The translations under genes were made by a program, and so were the position numbers. A stretch of 6,714 nucleotides of DNA from Actinomycetota bacterium (GTDB lineage: Bacteria > Actinomycetota > Thermoleophilia > Gaiellales > Gaiellaceae), in NCBI GenBank assembly GCA_013695295.1, contig JACDAS010000170.1, forward strand, positions 1 through 6,714, read 5' to 3'. Of this stretch, positions 1 through 6,283 are shown one piece after another (position 1 is the stretch's first letter; each line of letters begins with the position of its first letter). The notes below the pieces were generated by a model that was not told where the DNA came from, searched no databases, and worked only from the letters and a program-made list of their open reading frames with translations.

Positions 1-308
1 GGTCGCTGGGTCTCGACAGCGACGACTCGGCCGACTACCTCCCCGTCGACCTGGCTGCCAACGCCGAATCGCTCGGCGCGCGGGTGATCCGAGCCGGGTC
101 GATCGAGGAGCTCGAGGCCGGGCTCGAGGCGGCGAAGGTCGAGTCGCGAACGACAGTGATCGCGGTCGAGGTCGACCGCTACGAGGGCGTGCCCGGCTAC
201 GAGAGCTGGTGGGACGTCGCCGTCGCCGAGGTCTCCGGCCTCGAGTCGGTCCGCGAGGCGCGGCGGCGCTACGAGGCGGCGCGCGAGGACGAGCGGAGCC
301 ACGTGTGA
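1..308 (+). CDS. iolD: 3D-(3,5/4)-trihydroxycyclohexane-1,2-dione hydrolase (IolD), C-terminal fragment
   Basis: Only the last 101 residues of a roughly 620-640 residue enzyme are present; the 5' end lies left of the window and the first full codon is at base 3. The reading frame shows the C-terminal part of the thiamine-diphosphate-binding domain. Typical IolD stretches are visible: DYLPVDLAANAESLGARVIR, the TTVIAVEVD strand, and the PGYESWWDVAVAEVS signature followed by an ESVREARRRYEAA helix. IolD is a ThDP enzyme of the acetolactate synthase superfamily that opens the cyclic trione from myo-inositol breakdown to 5-deoxyglucuronate in the cytoplasm. The stop codon (306-308) overlaps the GTG start of iolC by four bases. 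Since iolB, iolC and an iolE-like gene follow directly, the assignment is firm despite truncation. Confidence 0.93.
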   Translation, partial: SLGLDSDDSADYLPVDLAANAESLGARVIRAGSIEELEAGLEAAKVESRTTVIAVEVDRYEGVPGYESWWDVAVAEVSGLESVREARRRYEAAREDERSHV

Positions 309-1189
309 TCGACGCCGTGGTGATGGGCCGGGTCGGGATCGACCTCTACCCGAACGAGCTCGAGACGGCGCTCTCCGAGGTACGGACGTACACGCGCTTC
401 GTGGGCGGCTTCGCGGGCAACGTGGCGACAGGGCTCGCACGGCTCGGCGTCCGGACGGCGATCGTCTCGCGCGTCGGCGCCGAGGGGCACGGCGACTTCG
501 TGCGCGCGTGGCTGGCCGGCGAGGGGGTCGATGTCCGTTTCCTCGCGACCGACCCGTACTGGCCGACGCCGCCCACCTTCTGCGAGGTCTGGCCGCCCGA
601 CCGCTTCCCGCTCACCTTCTACCGCCGCCCGACAGCGCCCGACTGGCAGCTCTCGCCTGACGACTTCGACGCGGAGGAGGTGGCCGCAGCGCCGCTCCTC
701 TACGCGACCGGCACCGGGCTAGCGCAGTCACCGAGCCGCGAGTCGACGCTCGCCGCCCTTCGAGCCCACCGTGGCACCACGATCTTCGATCTCGACTGGC
801 GCCCGACGCTCTGGGACGACCCCGGCGAGTATCCGGCGCTCGCGGCCGAGGCGGTCGCCGCCGCCGACATCGTGATCGGCAACGAGGAGGAGGTCGACGC
901 CTCGCTGGTCACAGACGTGTCGACGCTCGTCCTCAAGCGTGGCGAGCGCGGCGCGACCGTGTACGAGCGCGGCGAGGAGACCGACCTGCCCGGCTTTCCC
1001 ATCCAGGTCGTGAACGGCCTCGGCGCCGGCGACGCGTTCGCGGCCGCGCTGGGGCACGGCCTCCTGCACGGGGTCCCGCTCGCCGAGGCGGTGCGCCGCG
1101 GCACGGTGGCCGGCGCGCTCGTCGCGTCCCGGCTCGCGTGCTCCGAGGCGATGCCCCGCCTCCTGGAGATCGAGGCGGCGCTCGTATGA
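305..1189 (+). CDS. iolC: 5-dehydro-2-deoxygluconokinase (IolC), PfkB-family sugar kinase
   Basis: This 294-residue PfkB/ribokinase-fold kinase would use ATP to phosphorylate 5-dehydro-2-deoxygluconate (DKG), the step before the aldolase in myo-inositol catabolism. Visible marks are the N-terminal GGFAGNVATGLARLG signature (residues 34-48), FDLDWRPTLW (161-170, typical of IolC), GNEEE (192-196) in the phosphate/Mg region, and the anion-hole motif NGLGAGDAFAAAL (237-249), whose Asp243 is the expected catalytic base. The GTG start at 305 is chosen because it gives the family N-terminus (VVMGRVGIDLYP), has a GGAG Shine-Dalgarno sequence at 295-298, and overlaps the iolD stop in GTGA. An in-frame ATG at 209 would add an Arg-rich tail inside iolD and is not credible. 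The stop overlaps the iolB start. The length is a little under the usual 320-340, as the C-terminal tail is short. Confidence 0.92.
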   Translation: MIDAVVMGRVGIDLYPNELETALSEVRTYTRFVGGFAGNVATGLARLGVRTAIVSRVGAEGHGDFVRAWLAGEGVDVRFLATDPYWPTPPTFCEVWPPDRFPLTFYRRPTAPDWQLSPDDFDAEEVAAAPLLYATGTGLAQSPSRESTLAALRAHRGTTIFDLDWRPTLWDDPGEYPALAAEAVAAADIVIGNEEEVDASLVTDVSTLVLKRGERGATVYERGEETDLPGFPIQVVNGLGAGDAFAAALGHGLLHGVPLAEAVRRGTVAGALVASRLACSEAMPRLLEIEAALV

Positions 1190-1995
1190 GCGAGTTGCTG
1201 CTCCGTGCCGGCTCGTGGGAGCAGGTGACGCCGGAGTCCGCAGGCTGGCAGCATCTCTACTTCGGCGTCCGGGAGGGCTCCTTCACGGCCGAGACGGGTG
1301 ACGTCGAGATCGCCCTCGTCCCGCTCGGCGGGCGCTGCCGCGTCGAGGCCGAAGGGGAGCAGTGGGAGCTCGGCGGCCGCGCCTCCGTCTTCGAGGGGAT
1401 GCCGTGGGCCCTGTATCTGCCGCGCGACGCGGCGTACCGCGTCGAGGCGCTCGGACCGCTTCAAGTCGCCGTCTGCGGAGCGCGCTGCAAGCGCCGGCGA
1501 GAGCCCGTCCTCGTCCGCCCGGAGCACGTCGAGCTCGAGGTGCGCGGCGCCGGGAACGCCACCCGCCAGATCAACCACATCGTCAAGCCGGAGTTCCCGG
1601 CGGAACGCCTGCTCGTGGTCGAGGTCTTCACGCCCTCAGGCAACTGGTCGAGCTACCCGCCGCACAAGCACGACGAGGATCGTCCACCCGGCGAGGTCGT
1701 CCTCGAGGAGACCTACTACTTCCGGACCGCGAAGCCGGAGGCGTTCGCCGTCCAGCGGCTCTACAGCCCCCGCCACGGGCTCGACCTCACGGCCACCGTG
1801 CACGACGGCGACCTGATGCTCGTGCCGCACGGCTACCACACGACAGCGGCCGCGCACGGCTACGACCTCTACTACCTGAACGCCCTCGCGGGCGAGAAGC
1901 GCTCGATGGCCTCTGCCGACGACCCCGACCTGGCGTGGATCCGGGCCGCGTGGACCGGGCTCGAGCCGGATCCGCGCGTCCCGCTCGTGCAGTGA
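1186..1995 (+). CDS. iolB: 5-deoxy-glucuronate isomerase (IolB)
   Basis: IolB converts 5-deoxy-D-glucuronate to 5-dehydro-2-deoxy-D-gluconate, the substrate of IolC. The 269-residue product matches the usual length of about 270 and the bicupin fold. In the C-terminal cupin, SSYPPHKHDED (155-165) supplies His160 and His162, LEETYYFR (173-180) supplies the metal-binding Glu, and VPHGYHTTAA (213-222) supplies His218. The family ending GYDLYYLNALAGEKRS (225-240) is intact. The N-terminal cupin (about 20-110) lacks a full metal set, which I recall as usual for the family. The ATG at 1186 lies in ATGA with the iolC stop, with GAGG at 1172-1175 ten bases upstream. A longer in-frame start at 1138 would run back into iolC and is rejected. 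All key residues I can check are present. Confidence 0.95.
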   Translation: MSELLLRAGSWEQVTPESAGWQHLYFGVREGSFTAETGDVEIALVPLGGRCRVEAEGEQWELGGRASVFEGMPWALYLPRDAAYRVEALGPLQVAVCGARCKRRREPVLVRPEHVELEVRGAGNATRQINHIVKPEFPAERLLVVEVFTPSGNWSSYPPHKHDEDRPPGEVVLEETYYFRTAKPEAFAVQRLYSPRHGLDLTATVHDGDLMLVPHGYHTTAAAHGYDLYYLNALAGEKRSMASADDPDLAWIRAAWTGLEPDPRVPLVQ

Positions 1996-2795
1996 TCCGC
2001 GTCGCGAACGCCCCGGTCAGCTATGGCGCCTTCGAGCTGACGGTCGGCGCCCTGTCGAACGTGCCGGGGCCCGACGAGGTGCTCGACGCGATCATGGCGG
2101 CCGGGTACGAGGGAACGGAGCTCGGCCCGATCGGCTACCTCGGCCGCGGCGACGAGCTGCAGTCGCGGCTCGACTCGCGCGGCCTGACGTTGGTGGGGGC
2201 CTTCGTGGAGCTTCGGTTTGGCGACGGAGACCTCTCGGAGCTCGAGACGACGCTCGACCTGCTCGAGGGGTTCGACGTGAAACCCGTGCTCTGCGACAAG
2301 GGACCGCGGGACGGCGACGTCGATCTCGAAGCAGTCGAACGCGCGGTCCGGCTGGCGCGCGCACGTGGTTTCGAGCCCACGTTCCATCATCACATGGGCA
2401 CGCGCGTCCAGACACTCGCCGAGATCGAGCGGCTGCTGGAAGGCACGAGCGTCGGCCTCCTGCTGGACACGGGACACCTGACGGCGGGGGGCGGCGATCC
2501 CGCTCGCGCGCTGCGAGACTGGCGCGACCGCATCGATCACCTGCACGTGAAGGACGTACGGCTCGAGGTGCTCCGCGACGCGGCCGGCTGGGACGACGCG
2601 TGGCGCCGGGGAGTCTTCTGCGAGCTCGGCGCCGGCGACGTCGACCTCGAGGCGTTCCTCGCGGAGCTCGACGGCTACTCGGGCTGGCTCGTCGTCGAGC
2701 AGGATTGGCTGCCAGGGCCCTCTGCCGGGTTCGCCGAGCAGTCGGAGGCCCAGGCCCGAAACCGGCGCTGGCTGACGGAGCACGCGGGTCTCTGA
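1992..2795 (+). CDS. iolE: IolE-like inosose (2-keto-myo-inositol) dehydratase, TIM-barrel sugar isomerase/epimerase family
   Basis: This 267-residue protein has the xylose-isomerase-like TIM-barrel fold (AP_endonuc_2 superfamily). Motifs shared with IolE are FHHHMGTRVQT (131-141), LLLDTGHLTAGGGDP (156-170), HLHVKDVR (183-190) and GWLVVEQDWLP (231-241). Asp159, His185 and Glu236 are likely ligands of the divalent metal. IolE dehydrates 2-keto-myo-inositol to 3D-(3,5/4)-trihydroxycyclohexane-1,2-dione, the IolD substrate, so its place in this operon makes sense. The N-terminus (VANAPVSYGAFE) differs from the INPIGW-type start I recall for classical IolE, and the protein is about 30 residues shorter than the Bacillus enzyme. 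It may therefore belong to a related subfamily; inosose isomerase (IolI) or another sugar isomerase is the alternative. The GTG start at 1992 overlaps the iolB stop (GTGA). I see no clear Shine-Dalgarno sequence, which suggests translation by coupling to iolB. Confidence 0.78.
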   Translation: MIRVANAPVSYGAFELTVGALSNVPGPDEVLDAIMAAGYEGTELGPIGYLGRGDELQSRLDSRGLTLVGAFVELRFGDGDLSELETTLDLLEGFDVKPVLCDKGPRDGDVDLEAVERAVRLARARGFEPTFHHHMGTRVQTLAEIERLLEGTSVGLLLDTGHLTAGGGDPARALRDWRDRIDHLHVKDVRLEVLRDAAGWDDAWRRGVFCELGAGDVDLEAFLAELDGYSGWLVVEQDWLPGPSAGFAEQSEAQARNRRWLTEHAGL

Positions 2796-2815
2796 GACGG
2801 CTCCGCCCCTCGGGG

Positions 2816-2850
2816 GACCAGACGGCCAGCTTCTCCCCTGGCTGACGGTC
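2816..2850. terminator. Weak hairpin between convergent genes, possible bidirectional terminator
   Basis: The 53-base gap between the iolE-like stop and the ABM-like stop contains GCCAG (2825-2829) and CTGGC (2838-2842) around an 8-base loop. GACC (2816-2819) and GGTC (2847-2850) can extend the stem beyond an internal bulge; the right arm runs two bases into the stop codon of the - strand gene. There is no T-tract on either side, so intrinsic termination is uncertain. The position between two converging genes is the main support. Confidence 0.25.
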
Positions 2851-3139
2851 AGGCGGTGCGGACGTTCAGCGCCTCGTAGTCCTCGGGCTGCATGTCGGCC
2901 GGCGTCAGCCCGGCCTCGCGCAGTGCGTCCTGAAACTCGGGGCGCTCGAAGGCGGCCTGCGCGTGCGCCTCCGATTCCCAGACGTTGATGATCTGGATGC
3001 CATTGCCGTCTCGCAGCGCGATGTGTGCGGTCAGGCCGTCCGCGAGCGGCTGAGCCTCCATGCGGCTCGCGACGGTGCGGTACTGACGCTCCAGCTCTTC
3101 CGGATCACCCTGCCGCTTGATAATTCGTACGATTGCCAC
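2849..3139 (-). CDS. Small antibiotic biosynthesis monooxygenase (ABM)-like dimeric alpha/beta-barrel protein
   Basis: The 96-residue product looks like a single ferredoxin-like ABM/stress-responsive alpha/beta-barrel domain. Strand AIVRIIKRQG (2-11) is followed by a helix EELERQYRTVASRM (14-27), strands TAHIALRDGNGIQIINVWES (37-56), and a helix HAQAAFERPEFQDALREAG (59-77). The NVWES strand followed by an AxAAFERPEF helix is typical of these small dimers. The family includes quinol monooxygenases, heme-degrading enzymes and many members without known activity; no catalytic residue identifies a reaction here. A GTG start at 3139 is chosen over an in-frame ATG at 3226 because a strong Shine-Dalgarno run, GGAAGGGAG on the - strand, ends about five bases upstream, and the added 29 residues would be polar and unlike the family. 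It converges on the iol operon and is probably unrelated to it. Confidence 0.72.
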   Translation of the reverse strand: MAIVRIIKRQGDPEELERQYRTVASRMEAQPLADGLTAHIALRDGNGIQIINVWESEAHAQAAFERPEFQDALREAGLTPADMQPEDYEALNVRTA

Positions 3140-3169
3140 GCTGCTCCCTTCCTTGGCGGTTTGAGCGCC

Positions 3170-3199
3170 AGCATCTCGCGAATTCCGGCTTGATGTCAA
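3170..3199 (-). promoter_or_regulatory. Putative sigma-70-type promoter of the ABM-like gene
   Basis: On the - strand a perfect TTGACA (3199-3194) is followed after 18 bases by GATGCT (3175-3170), which keeps only the A at position 2 and T at position 6 of the -10 box. The pair lies about 30 bases upstream of the GTG start and its Shine-Dalgarno sequence. The good -35 and right distance favour a promoter; the poor -10 leaves doubt. Confidence 0.35.
3190..3199. promoter_or_regulatory. Short palindrome TTGATGTCAA overlapping the putative -35 box
   Basis: TTGA and TCAA arms separated by two bases form a small inverted repeat in the divergent intergenic region. It covers the candidate -35 box of the ABM-like gene, where a dimeric repressor or activator could bind. 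It is short enough to occur by chance, and no regulator gene is in view. It is not a HAIR (HspR) site: that element has two CTTGAGT-type arms with a longer spacer. Confidence 0.2.
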
Positions 3200-3252
3200 C
3201 TCAGGTTCTCCGACCCGACGGCGCACCTTGACACCCGCCGACCGGCAGCGTC

Positions 3253-4020
3253 ATGATCGGGATCGCCGTCACGAGAAAGGGAAAGCTGCTGCGCGGGAAG
3301 AGCCCCGATACGCCGCTCCTGGGTGATCCCGATACCCTCGAGACCAAAGTCGTAGAGCACCCCTTCTCGTTCCGGGGCAGCGAGGACAAAGAGCTCAACG
3401 CACTCATCATCGAGGCGGTCAACCGGATGGGCGGCACCGGGGCGGACGCCGAGGACAACTACCGACGCGCTCTGGACGAGCTCGGGAAGCGAGCGGCGGA
3501 GGCGTTCGAGGTCATCGTCGCCGAGTACGAAGCACTCCCCGAGGACCGGTACCTCGATCGGTGGTCGCTCGTGCACCTGCTCGCCGAGCTCCGGCAGCCC
3601 GAGGCAGCCGGGGCCCTCAACCGCATCATCACCAGCAGGATCCCGGCAGAGAAGGCAAGGGGCTCCCACGACGCCTCCACGGTCGCCGAGGAAGTGATCA
3701 TCCGCACCACCGCGGTCGAGGGCGTCGTCCGTCTGAGCGCCGACGGAGTCGAGGAGGCGCGGAAGATTCTCTTGCGGCACGCAAGCAACCGAACGTTCTC
3801 CATCCGGCGGGCCAGCGTTCAGGGCTTGCTCGAGACCGGCGAGGACACCGACAAGCGGGAGCTCCGGGCGCTCCTCAAGGAACGGGGCGAGCAGAGCCTC
3901 CTGCGGATCAAGCGAGTGGACGTGCGCGAGGTTCCACAGGCAACCGGCGGCCGGTTCGTCACGCACCCGGAGGTCAAGCGCGAGGCGCCGTCGCCCGACC
4001 TCGGCCGAGAGGCACGCTGA
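3253..4020 (+). CDS. HEAT-repeat-like helical protein of unknown function
   Basis: I do not recognise a named family for this 255-residue protein. The first 60 residues have strand-like segments (IGIAVTRKGKLL, TKVVEHPFSFRG). From about residue 68 it is almost wholly amphipathic helix. Helical pairs like HEAT/armadillo units can be read at DRYLDRWSLVHLLAEL with EAAGALNRIITSRI (98-130), EEVIIRTTAVEGVVRL with GVEEARKILLRHA (146-177), and FSIRRASVQGLLETG with DKRELRALLKERG (182-212). The charged, Pro-rich tail (about 221-255) looks disordered. There is no signal peptide or membrane segment. HEAT proteins usually act as binding scaffolds, so a partner role for the next gene is possible. ATG 3253 is the first start after an in-frame stop at 3229 and has only a weak Shine-Dalgarno sequence (GGCAG). 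The downstream gene begins four bases after the stop, so the two share an operon. Confidence 0.68.
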   Translation: MIGIAVTRKGKLLRGKSPDTPLLGDPDTLETKVVEHPFSFRGSEDKELNALIIEAVNRMGGTGADAEDNYRRALDELGKRAAEAFEVIVAEYEALPEDRYLDRWSLVHLLAELRQPEAAGALNRIITSRIPAEKARGSHDASTVAEEVIIRTTAVEGVVRLSADGVEEARKILLRHASNRTFSIRRASVQGLLETGEDTDKRELRALLKERGEQSLLRIKRVDVREVPQATGGRFVTHPEVKREAPSPDLGREAR

Positions 4021-4024
4021 GGCC

Positions 4025-4699
4025 GTGGCCACCTGCACGTACACGGTCCCTGACAAGAGCGCGAGCGGCGACAACTTCTACGGCGCGGTGATCTGCAACC
4101 AGGCCTACGTGGACTACTTCTGGAACACGTACGGCTTCAGCGGCAACAAGGCCTACTGGGACGACGGGTGGGGCTGGGACGACGCCTGCAACACCAGCAA
4201 GCCTCTCGCCCGCGCGTTCAACGGGTGCTACGCCCTCACGTACTCCGCTCGGGATTACCAGAACGACAGCTACAGCTCCGCGATTCTGAACTGGGGCCGC
4301 CGGTACGTCCGCGAGACTATCGACGACCTCCGGTGCTTCTGCGGAGACGGCACGGCGATCGCGCGGTCGAAGGGGAGCGGCCTGATCGAGGTGTACCTGG
4401 GGTTCTTCTACACGAAGGACGTCCCCGGGCGCGCGGAGACGCTGATCCACGAGTCGCGCCACCAGGGTGGGAAGCCGCACGACGCCAACTTCCCGACGGG
4501 CTCGACGTTCGGCGGCGGGAAGTCGGGTGCTGACTCGAGCTGGAACTACGAGGGCGCCTGGATGTACGGCGCTCTCTATCTCTGGTGGTACTACGCCGCC
4601 GGTGCTCGTACCACGTCCGCCCTCAGGGAGCGGGCCCGGCAGCGGGGGAACGTCGTCATCGACAACGCGTTCGCCACCCACCCGGGCTTCTCGATCTGA
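4025..4699 (+). CDS. Putative HExxH zinc metallopeptidase-like protein
   Basis: The 224-residue product contains ETLIHESRHQGG (138-149), an HExxH zincin motif in which His142 and His146 would bind zinc and Glu143 act as general base. Third-ligand candidates are His152 and Asp153 (KPHDAN) or Glu176 (NYEGAWM, in a predicted helix); none can be chosen from sequence alone. The N-terminal half is rich in Tyr, Trp, Asn and Gly and has six cysteines (4, 24, 55, 68, 104, 106), a composition typical of exported proteins. No signal peptide is present at this start. The segment YGALYLWWYYAA (181-192) is hydrophobic and aromatic but short for a membrane helix. GTG 4025 follows the HEAT-like gene by four bases with GAGG only two bases upstream, so translation may be coupled. 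The general family call rests on HExxH alone and the substrate is unknown. Confidence 0.6.
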   Translation: MATCTYTVPDKSASGDNFYGAVICNQAYVDYFWNTYGFSGNKAYWDDGWGWDDACNTSKPLARAFNGCYALTYSARDYQNDSYSSAILNWGRRYVRETIDDLRCFCGDGTAIARSKGSGLIEVYLGFFYTKDVPGRAETLIHESRHQGGKPHDANFPTGSTFGGGKSGADSSWNYEGAWMYGALYLWWYYAAGARTTSALRERARQRGNVVIDNAFATHPGFSI

Positions 4700-4717
4700 G
4701 TCGCGCCCCTCGGCGAC
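4700..4717. terminator. Weak GC hairpin after the metallopeptidase-like gene
   Basis: GTCGC (4700-4704) and GCGAC (4713-4717) flank an 8-base loop directly after the TGA stop, in the 68-base gap between convergent genes. No T-tract follows. The remaining bases to 4767 show only a short CGAGCTCG palindrome (4717-4724), common in GC-rich DNA. Confidence 0.2.
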
Positions 4718-4767
4718 GAGCTCGAGGCGGCCCGACGCGAAACCCTGGCCGGTAGGACTGCCGTTCC

Positions 4768-6264
4768 TCAGGCGAGTGCCGCGACCTCGTCCTCGAGCGC
4801 GACCTCGACGCTCCGGTAGAGCTCGTGCGCCTGCTCGCGCGAGTCGCCGATCGCCGTCACCCCCAGCCGCCCGGCCACCGCCAGGGCGCTGACGAGGTGG
4901 AAGGCGAGGCCCGTACCTGCCTCGGCATCCCAGCCAAGGCCTCGTTCCTCGGCGACGTCGAGGAAGTCCTCCGGGGTCAGCACGGCGTACCTTGGCGACT
5001 CGAGGTGGTCGGTCGCGACGTAGAACTTCGTCACACCGTGAGCGCGGTAGATCCCCGCCGGCGCCTCGTAGTCGCCGTCCGTCAGCGCCTGGAGCGCCAT
5101 GAAGGGGTGCGTCGTGCCGCCGGCGCGGAGGTTGATCTCGATCGCGGAGGGCCGCCACTCCCCTGCGCCTTCGCGGGCGACCACGAAGTCGACGGCGAAC
5201 CGCCCGACCGCTCCTTCCCGGGCGAGTCGCCTCCCTGCCTTCAGCGCCTCCCAGGCGATCGGGACCGCGTAGTCGCTGTCGGCGGGGAAACGCGAGCCGA
5301 GGAACGTCTGCCCGTGCGTGCCGCCCAGCACCTGATCGTGCGTCGAGAGGATCTCGACGTCGCCGGTCGGACTCGACCGGAGCTGCACGCTCGGGCTCCG
5401 GATCTCCTCGGCGACGATGCGCTCCTCGACGATCCCGCCCTCGACCGCGAGCGCGGCGTAGAACTCGGCCGCGCCGGGCGCGTCGTCCTCGAGGCGGATC
5501 TCGAGTGCCCGCCGCTCGAGCTGGCGCCGCGTCTCGGCGCCGGCGACGCGGACGACGCCGTTGCCCAGGCCGCCGACGCCGCGATCGAGCTTGACGACCA
5601 CCTCGCGGATTCCGGGCCGGCGCGCGCGCAGCTCACGCATCGCCGCGATCACGTCCTCGAGCGTCGAGACGCCCTCGACCCCGGCCGGGTGCGGCACGTC
5701 CTCGCCGGCGAAGATCCGGCGGCTGCCGGTCTTCGTCCCCCAGTGGAGCAGCGCCGGGTCGGAACCGTAGATCGGCAGCCCGAGGCGGACCGCGAGCTCC
5801 ACCTCGTACGCGGACATCGCGAACGGGACGATCAGCGAGCGTTCCGGATTCGTGACGAGGCTGCGAATGCGAGCGAGCACGCGCGGGTGGCGGAGGAGCT
5901 TCTTCGTCAGGGGCTGCACGCTCCCGTCCGAGAGGGCGACGAGCGTGAGCCTGCGGCGGGCCTCCGCCGTGTCGAGCTCCGGGACGAGGCGGAACCAGTA
6001 GTCGACGAGCCGCGGCAGGATCGGCTGCGACGTGACGTAGACGACACGTGAGCGCGGCGCCCGGAGCAGGCTGAGCACGAAGCAGAGGAACCGCTCCTCA
6101 TACGCGGGGTAGACGGGAGCCAGGTGATCCGGGACGTCGAGGCTGATCGAGTGGACGACGACGACGGTCCGCTCCTCGTCGCCGATCGAGCGCAGCGTCA
6201 GCGTCGGCCAGAGCGCGCGCATCCGCTCCTGGAGCTCGGCGAATCGGGTCTCGACTGCGCCCAT
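4768..6264 (-). CDS. ATP-grasp ligase of the PGM1 (pheganomycin peptide ligase) type
   Basis: The 498-residue protein reads as three parts. A pre-ATP-grasp domain (about 30-170) has VVVVHSISLD, YEERFLCFVL, RVVYVTSQPI and a LTLVALSDGSVQPLTKKLL stretch. An ATP-grasp core (about 175-390) has GTKTGSRRIF (176-185), the ATP-binding VVVKLDRGVGGLGNG (222-236), EERI (280-283) and the Mg-binding EINLRAGGTTHPF (376-388, with Glu376 and Asn378). A C-terminal segment, GTGLAFHLVSALAVAGRLGV then TAIGDSREQAHELY, matches the PGM1_C type as I recall it. Such enzymes activate a carboxylate as acyl phosphate and join it to an amine; PGM1 attaches an unusual amino acid to peptides. The substrate here is unknown. 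ATG 6264 is preferred over an upstream ATG at 6423, which would add a Ser/Arg-rich tail inside the GNAT gene. It starts 19 bases after that gene's stop, so they probably form one operon. Confidence 0.85.
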   Translation of the reverse strand: MGAVETRFAELQERMRALWPTLTLRSIGDEERTVVVVHSISLDVPDHLAPVYPAYEERFLCFVLSLLRAPRSRVVYVTSQPILPRLVDYWFRLVPELDTAEARRRLTLVALSDGSVQPLTKKLLRHPRVLARIRSLVTNPERSLIVPFAMSAYEVELAVRLGLPIYGSDPALLHWGTKTGSRRIFAGEDVPHPAGVEGVSTLEDVIAAMRELRARRPGIREVVVKLDRGVGGLGNGVVRVAGAETRRQLERRALEIRLEDDAPGAAEFYAALAVEGGIVEERIVAEEIRSPSVQLRSSPTGDVEILSTHDQVLGGTHGQTFLGSRFPADSDYAVPIAWEALKAGRRLAREGAVGRFAVDFVVAREGAGEWRPSAIEINLRAGGTTHPFMALQALTDGDYEAPAGIYRAHGVTKFYVATDHLESPRYAVLTPEDFLDVAEERGLGWDAEAGTGLAFHLVSALAVAGRLGVTAIGDSREQAHELYRSVEVALEDEVAALA

Positions 6265-6283
6265 CCCGCGGCAGTATCGAGGT

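Noticed and set aside
700..1578. 292-residue - strand open frame opposite iolC/iolB
   Set aside because: Antisense shadow of two well-identified genes in GC-rich DNA; no recognisable domain.
1872..2783. 303-residue - strand open frame opposite the iolE-like gene
   Set aside because: Mirrors the iolE-like gene's codon pattern and has no family motif; the + strand protein has clear motifs.
3187..3203. Possible HspR HAIR operator (CTTGA...ACTCA) in the divergent region
   Set aside because: The spacing is five bases rather than about nine and the right arm is imperfect; no heat-shock gene is nearby.
3228..3233. TTGACA on the + strand as -35 of the HEAT-like gene
   Set aside because: With a 17-base spacer the -10 would fall on the ATG at 3253 (TCATGA), so transcription would start inside the gene.
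3196..4074. 292-residue - strand open frame opposite the HEAT-like gene
   Set aside because: It lacks a ribosome binding site or domain, and overlaps the ABM-like gene's promoter region. The + strand frame has the regular helical pattern of a real protein. As the HEAT-like protein is itself unidentified, some doubt remains.
3974..5158. 394-residue - strand open frame across the metallopeptidase-like gene and the end of the ATP-grasp gene
   Set aside because: Arg/Ala/Val-rich translation spanning two better supported genes in other frames.
4825..6051. 408-residue + strand open frame opposite the ATP-grasp gene
   Set aside because: Antisense shadow; low-complexity Arg/Glu/Asp/Val composition and no domain, against clear ATP-grasp motifs on the - strand.
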